Assembly (NCBI RefSeq): GCF_043380555.1
Contig: NC_091754.1
Location: 28,887,905 to 28,951,904, forward strand
Origin: Nothobranchius furzeri
Taxonomy: Eukaryota > Chordata > Actinopteri > Cyprinodontiformes > Nothobranchiidae
Reading direction: 5' to 3'
DNA: 64,000 bases
The translations under genes and the position numbers were made by a program. The notes below the pieces were generated by a model. That model was not told the origin of the DNA and ran no database searches. It worked only from the letters and a program-made list of their open reading frames with translations. Positions 38,752-51,039 of this stretch are shown piece after piece. How positions within the stretch are numbered: position 1 is the first letter of the stretch; each line of letters starts with the position of its first letter.

Positions 38752-38990
38752 TGCTCACGTTATTGGGAACACCTACACACCTCATTCATGCACTTATAAA
38801 ATCAGTCAATCATGTGGAGTAGAGCAATGTATAATATCGTGCAGACAGAGGTTGGGAACTGCAGTTATGTTCGCTTTAAACATAAGAAGGGTTACGGAAA
38901 TGGATCTCCCAGGCCATGCCTGTGGTGTGATTATTGTCACCAGAAAAGCTGCTTGGAGTATTTCTGAGAATCTGCTTGGAACTTTATAAA
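38752..38990 (+). pseudogene. Remnant of a Tc1-like element 5' region
   Basis: The line from ttgggaacacctacacacct through aatcagtcaatcatgtgg and the following decayed frame (GHACGVIIVTRKAAWSISEN-like) resemble the 5' end of fish Tc1-like elements that encode a DFDRGMIVGAR helix-turn-helix. Frames are broken and the match is by eye only. Confidence 0.45.
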
Positions 38991-39283
38991 TGCTTAATAA
39001 AAGAGTTTGCTTGTGCAGGAGAAGATGTGGAAAGGAGCTGGGAAGGACCAAAGTCAGAGTTGCTGGTCAGCTCATTCCGCTGCCCAATCAGACCACCACA
39101 ACATACCCAGAGGCTCTCATATCACCACCATTTGTAAATGTGTACCAAAGTACAAAATTATTACAAGTTTTCATCAATGCACTTAAACAATTATTAATTG
39201 CCTTTTTTCATTTACTTAAAGTGACAATATGTGTTTTCCCTGGCAATAGGGGGCAGTACATGCCTAAATCATTGCAAGCAAGC

Positions 39284-39551
39284 TGTCACACCCTGTCTTG
39301 TCTCCCCCTTTTGATTCAGCCTTGTGTCTCGTTAATTGCTCCCACCTGCCTCTCGTTTCCCAATCACCTTAGCTCCCTGCCCTCGTGCATTTAAGCCCCT
39401 TCTGTTCTGTGTCTTGTGTCGGTCCATTGTTTCATTGTCCAGCGTGTGTTCGAATAAACCAATGTTAAAAGTTCTTACCTGTCTGCCTGTCTTCCTCCCC
39501 GCGTGTGGATCCTCGCCTCACCTCCGCTCACCTCGCCCACATGCCGTGACA
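39284..39551 (+). mobile_element. Solo LTR with 5-bp target duplication
   Basis: The 268-bp unit begins TGTCAC and ends GTGACA, and is flanked on both sides by CAAGC (39279-39283 and 39552-39556). It has a TATA-like tgcatttaag near 39388 and an AATAAA at about 39453, followed by a GT/C-rich stretch, as in an LTR with U3-R-U5. No internal retroelement sequence adjoins it, so recombination between two LTRs probably removed the body. The superfamily (Gypsy-like or other) is not assigned. Confidence 0.85.
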
Positions 39552-39778
39552 CAAGCAGGATTTTTGTGTTTGAGAAAGACCATACCAACGATGGCCATTA
39601 GGGTCAAAAATCCCTGGGAGCACAACCTCCAGCAAAATGACAAGCAGATCAGACTCCCTGTCATCACTGGGAATGAGCGAAGAGGTAAATGTGTAAAACA
39701 AAATTTATGAATGGTGACATTTTTATAACCACTTGTTACAAATCAGTAAATACAAAAGGAAACATGGCATCACCCAGA

Positions 39779-40071
39779 GACTTGGACCCTCTCCCATGTA
39801 CTTTAGACTTGGTTTTTCAATTCAGTTCAATTGAAGTTCATTTATATGGCACCAAATCATGACAAGAGTCGTCTCAAGGCACTTCACATAGTAAAGATTC
39901 CAATGCAGGTCAGTTCATTAAGCAAATAAGAAATAATGTTTCCTACATAAGGAACCCAGCAAATTGCATCAAGTCGCTGAGCAGTCCTCATACTAAGCAA
40001 GCATTTAGCGACAGTGGAGAGGAAAACTCCCTTTAAACAGGAAGAAACCTCCAGAGGATCCTGGCTTAGTA
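39779..40071 (+). repeat. Widespread fish interspersed repeat
   Basis: It contains ttcatttatatggcaccaaa, gtctcaaggcacttcacata and gaggaaaactccctttaaac followed by aggaagaaacctcc. I know this order from an abundant repeat in fish genomes, though I cannot place it in a named superfamily with certainty. Harbinger MITE copy C inserts just after its end. Confidence 0.7.
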
Positions 40072-40074
40072 TAA

Positions 40075-40614
40075 AGGTTGGTTTATGCTTGAGGCGAGGT
40101 TCGCACGGCTCTGTGCGGCAAAATTGTGACATTTTAACAACCACGCCCCTCCACCGTGCCTCCGCACGGCCCAAACTTTCTGCACCGCGCACCTAGGAAA
40201 TTTTCTAACCACGCGGACGGTCGGTCGTGGAAAAACATGGCGGACTGGCAAGAACTAGTATGGCAGAGGTTCGTAAATACAGACATTTGTACGATTCAGC
40301 TCTCAAAGATCACCGTGACCAACATGTTGTTAATAATTCTTGGAGAGAAATAGCTCGCACTGTCGGAAAAGACGAGGATGCTGTTAAAAATGCTGGAATG
40401 CCATGTTGTAAACAACAATAATTTTTACTTCTACTGTGGTGTAGTGTTGGATGCATGCCGTAGAGCTCCATGCTGCCCCCTACAGTTTGGGAGAATATTG
40501 GCTCACCGCAGAGACAAGCCGCATGAACCATAAACGCTGCAAGTTGTGAAGTGCGTTCCATCCGTGAGCCGCATCACCAAGCGGAAAATAAATGCGTCAA
40601 GCATAAACCAAGCT
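40075..40614 (+). mobile_element. PIF/Harbinger-like MITE, copy C
   Basis: Length is 540 bp. The ends AGGTTGGTTTATGCTTGA and tcaagcataaaccaagct are inverted, and TAA flanks both sides (40072-40074 and 40615-40617). The MADF-like frame at 40227-40421 reads MAEVRKYRHLYDSALKDHRD then WREIARTVGKDEDAVKN before a frameshift. The left flank belongs to the 39779-40071 repeat. Confidence 0.87.
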
Positions 40615-40661
40615 TAAGCAGCCATCCACCATTACTCACTGGGGATCGAGAAGAGAGAGCA

Positions 40662-40797
<136 letters not shown>

Positions 40798-40954
40798 ATA
40801 TACCCAGTAGTGTTTCTGTGGTTACATTGTGATTTCTTAGTAACTTTTCTATTTGGTGAGAGATAAACTTTATTGTATTTATCCTAGTGAATCTATAATT
40901 AAACAGGTACACTAGTAGAAGCACATTCAATGTCAACGAAAGTAAAATGTTATT

Positions 40955-41145
40955 ATCAGGAGAGGGAAAGTGTTAGAAGCAGTGTTCAAGCCGATGGCCC
41001 CATCACGGGGATTTTTATGGTCATATGTCACAAAGACGCTAATACTTTTCAAAAACTGGGTATCATTGAATCCCTTTTCCAACAACATGTTGATGGATTT
41101 TTCCAGATATCAATAGTAAAAATTACACATTGTCTCTTCAATGTA
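40955..41145 (-). mobile_element. Partial M3 repeat, copy 3
   Basis: The words atttttatggtcatatgtca and aaaattacacattgtctctt match the M3 left part in reverse orientation. The remainder of the element is absent. Confidence 0.55.
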
Positions 41146-41554
41146 CAGTTGTCACTCTGACCATGAACAAACCTGTATGCTCTTACTGGATGCTATATGT
41201 TGCAAAAGCCTGGATCAAAAGGTTAAAACTACTTGAAAAATGGCCAAAAATCGTATTTAGTATGTTTCGATTTAACAAGTTTCAACATGCAACAAGCAGC
41301 ATAAAACAGCTAATATCTTTAATTTTGAAATGTTCTCCAGTGCATTCAATCATGAATGTTAAAGAGGACACAAAGATCAGTTATTTTTCTTTTCCAAACC
41401 AAATCAAGTCTTTTGTGTCATTTATTTTACAAAAAAGAACAAAACTAGAAGGAGCAGTCGACTCAGTATGAGGCGTATAAAAGACACAGGAACTATAAGA
41501 AGATGAGCATTTACATTATAAATACCAGGAGTCTACTTAATAATAATAACAATA

Positions 41555-41660
41555 ATAATAATAATTAAAATAATACATTTTATTTGTAATGCACTTTACA
41601 TTACAGAGGTAATCTCAAAGTGCTACAAAGTATGAGGTAAAAACAGCCCTAAAAATAATA
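41555..41660. repeat. Fragment of a fish interspersed repeat
   Basis: The words acattttatttgtaatgcac and gtaatctcaaagtgctacaa resemble the common TTTATTTATATAGCGC-type repeat. The match is short and diverged. Confidence 0.4.
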
Positions 41661-41830
41661 AAACCCACAACAAAAAAAGATGTCTCACAATTGAAACTAA
41701 CAGACCTGAAACTGGGTTTAGAGTTGTTTATTTGAATTGTTAAAACTGTTAAGCTTTGCTTTTCCAACAGACATTTTTTCAACATGACAAGCCCCAAACT
41801 TATCCTTTAACACACATTAATATCACTATG

Positions 41831-41989
41831 TTCCATCTTTTAATTCTTTTTAAAACACAGAAAGGTTTTATTTACCTGCAACGTTTCGTTTGCAGCTGCT
41901 GCATCAGCCTGACGAAGTTTGCAGCCGCAAACGAAACGTTGCAGGTAAATAAAACCTTTCTGTGTTTTAAAAAGAATTAAAAGATGGAA
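41831..41989. mobile_element. Foldback element 2 (159 bp)
   Basis: From ttccatcttttaattctttt to its inverse ending gatggaa, two arms of about 62 bp surround a short loop. The inner arm gcagccgcaaacgaaacgtt is shared with the 33625-33947 element, so the two belong to one family. Confidence 0.85.
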
Positions 41990-42073
41990 TTAGAATTTCA
42001 ACACAGCAAGAACACACCAAATATGTTTAAAGAAAAATATCACTACGTGTTTCATCTCCTTTAAACTTCATTT

Positions 42074-42074
<1 letters not shown>

Positions 42075-42130
<56 letters not shown>
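42075..42130. repeat. (CA)n microsatellite
   Basis: A perfect CA tract of about 28 units. Confidence 0.94.
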
Positions 42131-43668
<1,538 letters not shown>

Positions 43669-43873
43669 AGCACTTTTTTTCATACGATACAAAAAAAAAG
43701 TAAACAACACACATAAACTTTTTTTCCCTCCACCTGAACCAATCCTCATGTAGCCCCTCTTATCTCTATTAAGGTAGCGCGACTCAGGGTTGCGAATGAC
43801 CACAGTCACCAATTCTTGTCATGTGTCTTTCCCATGTATGTCTGATCCCTGAATTGTGTGTACTGAAACTCTA

Positions 43874-43925
43874 ATTTCCCTCTGGGATTAATAAAGTATC
43901 TTTGATTGATTTGATTTGATTTGAT
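43874..43925 (+). repeat. LINE 3' tail with short tandem repeats
   Basis: The segment ccctctgggattaataaagt followed by atcttt and three or more gattt units is the typical 3' end of CR1/L2-like fish LINEs. The 5' body is not recognisable. Confidence 0.55.
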
Positions 43926-44078
43926 AAACGCACTTTTTACACTTGAAATCTGTTCTGGGGTCTGTTTCACTAATTTAGAGGGGGATTTCCTATTTTGTTG
44001 GAATGCTTAAAATGGGTGAGAATAAAGTCATCCATGAACTTACATTAAATATGATAATGCTAGGGCAGCAGACAGTAA

Positions 44079-44658
44079 CCCCTATTTCACACTGAAAGCA
44101 TCAGCGGCGCGAAACGTCGCTGCTTCAGACAGAATCCATTATAATTTATGGACTGTTTAAAACCACACATCCCAGAAGCGGCATGCCAAGCCACACCTCT
44201 GCCTCTGGTTTCACACTGGAAGCATCAGCGCCGCGAAACGACAGCAGAACGGTTTACTCGTGTACTTCAAAGTGGTCCATTTCAGAATGGGATAGTCTTT
44301 GGCCGTGGTACGGCTTCTTTGCTGTGCTTAACAGTGGACTCGCGAGATCACAAAATCCCTCTAGACTTCAAAGGTTACGATTTGTTTATGCAATCCACTA
44401 TTAAACCAAAAATAAAGAAATCACATTTGATATCGCTGTTTGATGTCATAAATAATGTTGTTCCTCTCCACAGCCAGGATTAAAGCCATAAACACACCGC
44501 TGCACTTACGATTCTGCATCGGGACTTTGTGATCACGCAAGTCCAGCAAGGAAGCCATTCCACGGCCAAGACTCCCGGTGGGGACCTCATTGAACCTCGC
44601 AGGTAAAACGTTCCACTGCTGTTCCGCACCGCTTGATGCTTCCAGTGTAAAAACCCAG
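44079..44658. mobile_element. TIR element with internal copies of its terminal motif
   Basis: The left end cctatttcacactgaaagca and right end gcttccagtgtaaaaaccc are inverted. A second copy of the left motif (tttcacactggaagcatcag) lies at 44209-44228. No transposase is present. Confidence 0.65.
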
Positions 44659-46075
44659 GTAAGCTATCCAGCTGAGGAAAAACACAGCTGGTTTCTGACA
44701 GATGCAGCTCAAGAACTAGTGGAGAATAATTTCTAAAAGCAACACGTATGGTATCCATCCAGTGACCCTAAGTTCAACTACTTAGTCAAAGCCATATCTG
44801 ATAATGGAATAACATCAATGCAGTCAAGTCTATTGACGATGAACCATCTACTCTTTAATTAGGTGTGAAAGCTAACAGTAATTTCTTCCTTGTCAGATTG
44901 CCGTGGCCTGAATGAGATGAATCCCTTCACAGAGGATGGTGATGGAGAATAGCTCGTATTAATGAGGGGAAACACAGCAGGCAGGAGCAAAGAAACTATC
45001 ACTTAAAGAGCTAAGATGCTGCTAATATCCATTGCCTACTGGAATAAAAAAGAGATGAGATGACACATTATTATAACAATGTCTAAGTGCAAAGTAAGCA
45101 TTTTAATGCATAACAAAGCAAATGTATGTTTCTGTAGCTTTTTGTGCTGGAAAGTTTGCTGCTTTGTTATTCCATCGCCACTTTTTCTTAGGCATTCTTC
45201 CCCTGGAGGAGAAAATGCTCTTATTTGGGAGAATATCGATATCTTCTAGCCTTGTTGACTTTGTCCTATAGCTCACTTCAACTCAGAGCCTTTTAATTTA
45301 GTCTTTTATACCTAGGTTCTATGAATGCAACAAATATCACACTCGTCCTTCTTTCAGCCTTTCATCATGTGCACTTTGCTGTATTGTGAGTGAATTCACA
45401 TGCGTTAAGATTTTTATAATTAAAGTATATGTTTTTACTTAACAAATGGCTGCAAACCAGCATGTTTAATTCAATCAATTTTAGAACAAAGAAAAAAAAT
45501 GTGTTTATGGGGTTCTCGGTGCTTCTCAAAGTGCCGTGAGCAAACATGTCCACTTTTTAGATGCTCGCTCTGCACATGACGCCTAAGCACAAACTAAAGT
45601 GATGGGTGATTTTCTGAAAGAGATTTCACTCCAAGATCCAAACATTCAGGACAATGACATCATTATGGGGTGCCACTTCACTCATCTTTTTGCTAAATCA
45701 TACCCTAACTTCATGCCAAGCACTGACATTTCAATCCACCTGGGAATTAAATGCTTACTGATTCTCACCCACACACTTACTGTATGCATGCATCACTGCA
45801 GCCAACCATATGTACTCCAGTGGAATAACTTGTGTGCTTATGACGGCTCGACTGCAAGTTGTGCAACAGTAAATGGGTTTTGAAGCAGATTTTTCTTGAA
45901 TGAAATAAAGGAGATGCTCTGCTTGTGTTTCTAGGAAAAACTTAAACAAGCCCTGAAGCCTGGATTGAATCAAATAGCATTTAAAGTTTATTCTGTCTTG
46001 AGATCTGAAGTCATTTAGAGGTAAAAGAAAAGCAAAAGGACAACTTACCTGAAGCTACTAACTTTATTGTCATCA
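44659..46075. other. Non-coding stretch, no gene recognised
   Basis: Short frames only (for example 45599-45883 plus), without domain or splice support. No clear repeat was identified. Confidence 0.5.
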
Positions 46076-46083
46076 TCAACAAG

Positions 46084-46631
46084 CAGAGGTGTGGACTCGA
46101 GTCACATGACTTGGACTCGAGTCATTATGTTAATGACTTCTGACTTGACTTGACAAAATCTATAATGATTTACTGCTTGACTTGGACTTGAACGCCAATG
46201 ACTTGCAACTTGAATAGACTTACATCTGTTGACTTGATGATGACTTGAGCATATTTGATATTTTAGCACAAAAGTGGCACGACATGGACAAAAATCATGA
46301 ATCATTCTTGGTTCTGGGTTTGATGTTCTGCTAAATGCAGCAGCACTTTGTTAATAATCAGTTTCAGTTGCACTTTCTGCTTGTTTGAGCAAATAAATGA
46401 AGCTTTAAGAAGCTTTATGTCTGGAATTTATTATCATTGTCATTAAATTGAAGTTGGACCGATGACTTGATTATGACTTGAAAATTCAAAGCGAAGGACT
46501 TGGACTTGACTTGGACTTCTACATCATTGACTTTGGACTCGACTTGGCTGTCTTTGACTTGGACTTGACTCGAGACTTGACTGGAAAGACTTGTGACTTA
46601 CTTGTGACTTGCAAACTTGATCACACCTCTG
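46084..46631. mobile_element. hAT MITE rich in GACTTG words, with 8-bp target duplication
   Basis: The ends CAGAGGTGTGG and CACACCTCTG are the CAGAGGTG-type termini known from Tol2-like hAT elements. The flanking octamers TCAACAAG (46076-46083) and TCAATAAG (46632-46639) match in 7 of 8 positions. The interior is built largely of gacttggacttga words near both ends and has no coding capacity. Confidence 0.87.
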
Positions 46632-46639
46632 TCAATAAG

Positions 46640-47525
46640 TCACGAGTGCAGATATCTGTTTGTTTTAGAATTTTTGCAGAGAAAACATAAATAACAATAA
46701 ATCTGATTGTTCTTGTACACATGCTCTTTTTTACTCTCTTGATGTTATAAATGTCACAGATCTGAGAACAGCAGATGTCACTTCTGTCAGGCTGTGTGGA
46801 CAGTGATGGGTTACAGTGCAAGCTGCTGTCAGCGCCTATGTATGGCTCACTTCCTAATAAAAAATCAATAGTTATGAGGAAGTCATGTTTAAGAGCTAGT
46901 CCATAACAGACACAATTTTTCTAAGCTTAGTTCTGGTCTATTATTCACATGAAAGACAACATAAAACCTGTGATCACTAACAAAACTGTACAAAAGAAAA
47001 GAAAAAGTTTTTTTTTTTAAAATAGAGGATCAGAATTCCATTTGTTTTGTCTTGCCCTACTGGGTTGCTTGCTGTTATCTGCACTTTGAGAAAGAATATC
47101 TGTATATTTCCACTAAAATACTGGCAGCTATACCTGTTGGTGAACGTTACTGCCTGTATCTTACTGTTAATTTTCATTTTCAATGCTGTAAGTATAAGTG
47201 CTGTAACCATTAAAGCTATTGTTACCATTGGTTGTTCTTAAAGCCAGAGAAGAAAGTAACAAGTAGGACACCTGATATTCTGAGAATTGGTGGTTTCATC
47301 TCTGCCTGCCTCACCACATGTTGAAATATTATTGGGCAAAACAGTGAACCCAATATAACCTCCCACATTAGCACTGTGGGTTTTGGAGTGTGTAAGTAAA
47401 TAAGTAAAATGGAGTTTTTGACTAAAAGTGAATTTGAGTGGTAAAAACTTTAATCTGTACACGTTTTGTAATCCTTGCTGACTAATGGCTTAAAAACCAC
47501 CTAAATGACCCAAAGAAGTCACTAT
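46640..47525. other. Non-coding stretch, no gene recognised
   Basis: AT-rich sequence without recognisable exon, RNA gene or repeat. Confidence 0.5.
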
Positions 47526-47760
47526 TTAAAAGGAACCCAGGTTACAAAACGTTGTGGTTCTTAAAAGATAAATGTTACTTTCAGTTATTTTAAAGTGGTG
47601 TAAAAACCTTCTTAGTGTCTTCATTTTTATAAAATTTGTAAAAATAGTTTAACTCGTAGGTTGTTAGCGTCGCAATGCACTCAGGGTAGTGACATCATAT
47701 GGTTGTACCTCGGTTGCACCGGCTGGCTTTGGGACCCTGTAGTGACTGCTCAGCTACATA

Positions 47761-47979
47761 AACAAGGCATCTGTTCAGCCTTTTCTATTTGAACCAGAGC
47801 AAAACATTGATGAGGAGATCACTGACTATGTTTCACAAAACGAGCATCAAAATGAAGAGCAAGAAGGGCAGGATGAAGCGAGAGCAGGACAAAACCGGTG
47901 GTGCGTGTGCAGCAAATGCATCTCCGTGGTAACTGAGAGGGAGAATGCTCACATTTTTGTCAGCAGAAGTTTACGGTAA
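47761..47979 (+). pseudogene. P2X7 C-terminal-like cysteine module (element-borne fragment)
   Basis: The frame reads KASVQPFLFEPEQNIDEEIT, a Glu/Gln-rich acidic stretch, then GQNRWCVCSKCISVVTEREN and a stop. The WCxCxxCxxxxTERE arrangement is that of the P2X7 intracellular-tail zinc-binding domain found in many fish repeat-derived genes. The later cysteine pair expected after TERE is missing, so it is truncated or frame-shifted. No ion-channel part is present. It lies directly inside the left arm of the TTAA-flanked element. Confidence 0.6.
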
Positions 47980-48030
47980 GCTATCGTGTGATCCAACTTA
48001 TTCAATTATGAATGATTTTGGAGAATTTTA

Positions 48031-50564
48031 GTAGCAGACTCCCTCGTTCTCCTGGGGGACTTTAACGCTCATGTTGGCAAAGACAGTGAGACCTGGAGAG
48101 GTGTGGTTGGGAGGAATGGCTGAACCCCTGATCTGAATTCGAGTGGTGTTTTGTTATTGGACTTCTGTGCCAGTCATGGATTGTCCATAATGAACACCAT
48201 GTTCAGACATAAAGGTGTCCATATGTGCTCTTGGCACCAGGGTACCTTAGGCCGCAGCTCGATGATCGACTTTGTTGTTGTTTCACCTGACCTGTGACCG
48301 CATGTCTTGGACACTCGGGTGAAGAGAGGGGCGGAGCTGTCAACTGACCACTACCTGGTGGTGAGTTGGCTCAGATGGTGAGAGAGGATGCCGGTCAGAC
48401 CAGGGAGGCCCAAAGGTATCGCGAGGGTTTGCTGGGAACATCTGGCAGAGTCTCCTGTCAGAAGGAGCTTCAATTCCCACCTCCGACAGAACTTCCAAAA
48501 TGTTGCGGGGGGAGGCGGGGGACACTGAGTCTGAAAGGACCCTGTTCCGTTCCTCCATTGCTGAGGCAGCCGACCGGAGCTGTGGTTGCAGGATTTTCGG
48601 TGCCTGTCGTGGTGGCAACCCCCGAACCCGCTGGTGGACACCGGCGGTAAGGGATGCTGTCAAGCTGAAGAAAGTCCTATCAGGTCTTTTTGGCCTGTGG
48701 GACTCCAGAGGCAGCTGAGGGGTAACGGCAGTCCAAGTGGAACGCGGCTCGGGCGGTCGCCAAGGCAAAACCCTGGGCATGGGAGGAGTTCGGTGAGACC
48801 ATGGAGCAAGACTTCCGTATGGCTTTGAGGACATTCTGGTCCACCATCCGGCACCTCGGGGGGGGGGGGGGGGGGGGGGGGGAGCAGTGCACTACCAACA
48901 CTATCTATAGTGGGGACGGTGTGCTGCTGACCTTTACTCAGGACGTTGTGGATCGGTGGGCAGAATACTTTGAAGACCTCCTCAATCCCACCAACATGTC
49001 TTCCAGTGAGGAAGCAGAGTCTGGGGACTTTGGGCTGGCCTCTCAAATCTCTGGTGCTGAGGTCACTGAGGTGGTTAAAAAGTTCCTCTGTGGCAAGGTT
49101 CCGGGGTTGGATGAGATCTGCCCGGAGTTCCTTAAGGCTCTGGATGTTGTTGGCGCTGTGTTGGCTGACGCGGTTCTGCAATATCGCGTGGATATTGGGG
49201 GCAGTCTCACTGGACTGGCAGACCGGGGTTGTGGTCCCCTTATTTAAAAAGGGGTACCGCAGGGCGTGTTCCAACTACAGGGGGATCACATTCCTGAGCC
49301 TTCCTGGTAAGGTCTATTCAGGGGTTCTGGAGAGGAGGGTCCATCGTACTGTTGAACCTCAGATTCAGGAGGAGCAATGTGGTTTTCGTCCTGGCCGTGG
49401 AACACTGGACCAGCTCTATACCCTTAGGGGGATCCTGGAGGGTGCGTGGGAATTTGCCCAATCAGTCTACATGTGTTTTGTGGATTTGGAGAAGGCGTTT
49501 GACCGTGTCCCTCAGGGGGGCCTGTGGGGGGTATTCCGGGAGTATGGGGTACCAGGCCCTCTGATACGGGCTGTTAGGTCCCTGTATGACCGGTGTCAGA
49601 GCTTGGTCCGCATTGCCGGCAGTAAGTCGGGCTCGTTCCCAGTGAGAGTTGGACTCCGCCAAGGCTGCACTTTGTCACCGATTCTGTTCATAACCTTTAT
49701 GGACAGGATTTCTAGGTGCAGCCAAGGTGTGGAGGGCATCCATTTTGGTGGCTTGAGGATCAGGTCTCTGCTTTTTGTAGATGATGTGGTCCTGTTGGCT
49801 TCATCAGAACGTGATCTTCAGATTTCGCTGGAGCGGTTTGCAGCCGAGTGTGAAGTAGCTGGGATGAGAATCAGCTCCTCTAAATCTGAGAATGCCTTCT
49901 CTGGGTCATCGATGAGGTCCAGCCCCAAGTGGAGGAGTTTAAGTATCTCGAAGTCTTGTTCACGAGTGAGGGAAAACTGGAGCATGAGATCGATAGGCGG
50001 ATTGGTGCTGCATATGCAGTGATGCGGGCGTTGTACCGGTCTGTCGTGGTGAAGAGAGAGCTGAGTAAGAAGGCGATGCTCTTGATTTACCGGTCGATCT
50101 ACGTTCCTACCCTCACCTATGGTCATGAGCTTTGGGTAGTGATTGAAAGAACGAGATCACGGCTACAAGCGGCCGAAATGAGTTTTCTCCGAAGAGTGGC
50201 TGGGCTCTCCCTTAGGGATAGGGTGAGAAGCTCGGTCATTTGGGAGGGGCTTGGAGTAGAACCGCTGCTCCTCCACATCAAGAGGAGCCAGTTGAGGTGG
50301 TTCGGGCATCTGGTCAGGATGCTTCCTGGACGCCTCCCTGGTGAGGTTTTCCCGGCACGTCCAACCGGGGGGGAGACCTAAAGGTGGACCCAGGACAAGG
50401 TGGAGGGACTATGTCTCTCACCTGGCCAGGGAACACCTTGGGATTCCCCCGGAGGAGCTGGACCAAGTGGTTGGGGAGAGGGAAGCCTGAGCCTCTCACC
50501 TTAGGTTACTGCCCCCGCGACCAGACTCTGGATAAGCAGATGACAATGGATGGATGGATAGATA
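48031..50564 (+). pseudogene. RTE-like LINE, 5'-truncated (endonuclease tail and reverse transcriptase)
   Basis: The 5' part (from about 48031) encodes the end of an APE-type endonuclease in broken frames (LLGDFNAHVGKDSETW, then SSMIDFVVVSPDL and RVKRGAELSTDHYLVVSW). The reverse transcriptase follows, mainly at 49230-49900: ACSNYRGITFLSLPGKVYS, EEQCGFRPGRGTLDQL, CFVDLEKAFDRVP, GLRQGCTLSPILF and LLFVDDVVLLASS, with the catalytic Asp pair kept and FADD changed to FVDD. The C-terminal domain continues at 49929-50381 in another frame. The 3' end has ggataagcag and a short ATGG repeat, as in RTE-type fish LINEs. Frameshifts, stops and a G run of about 24 (48859-48882) show it is dead. The clade is a judgement by eye. 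Confidence 0.85.
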
Positions 50565-50749
50565 AGATATTCAGTGAAACAACTTTAATCATGTTTGCAG
50601 AAATTATATATGTGGAGAACACTGTATTGCTACACTTATTGCTTGTTTTACTGATGGGAGAGGTGAACTTCCAGCTTCATCCGTGACGAGTGGCGTGTCC
50701 AATGGTTCGCCCAACGTGACAGAAACGGCAGCTGCTGGAGTGGGTTGTC

Positions 50750-51039
50750 AGCTCAGGAGAGCATCCAGAGTCTCTTGTCTTTCTGAGGGCCGTTTAGGCT
50801 CCTTGTGTGGGAAAATGGTCGGTAAAGCTTTGAGGTTCCGCCTTCTCTTATACCCAGCCGCTCCGGTGAGCTCTTGCGCATCAGGAGAAAAATGTTGGGA
50901 ACACAGCCGCAGATCTTTGGGAAGTTGTGTCCGTCCACAGGCATCTTCCCACTGCTTTCTCCTCTTCTTGCGAGTGGGAAAGTTGCCCCTTGTTGCCCTT
51001 TGACTGGAAATTACATCCAAAAGCAGCACAATGCAGCAT
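50750..51039 (-). pseudogene. THAP-type zinc finger fragment (element-borne)
   Basis: From an ATG at 51039 the minus strand reads MLHCAAFGCNFQSKGNKG, then shifts frame to RKKRRKQWEDACGRTQLP, KDLRLCSQHFSPDAQE and LKALPTIFPHKEPKRPS. The Cys-x4-Cys start, the central Trp, the later Cys-x2-His and the Pro of the AVPTIF-like motif define the C2CH THAP DNA-binding domain. A small deletion breaks the frame after residue 18, and the frame ends in a stop at about 50750. No catalytic transposase part remains. Confidence 0.8.
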
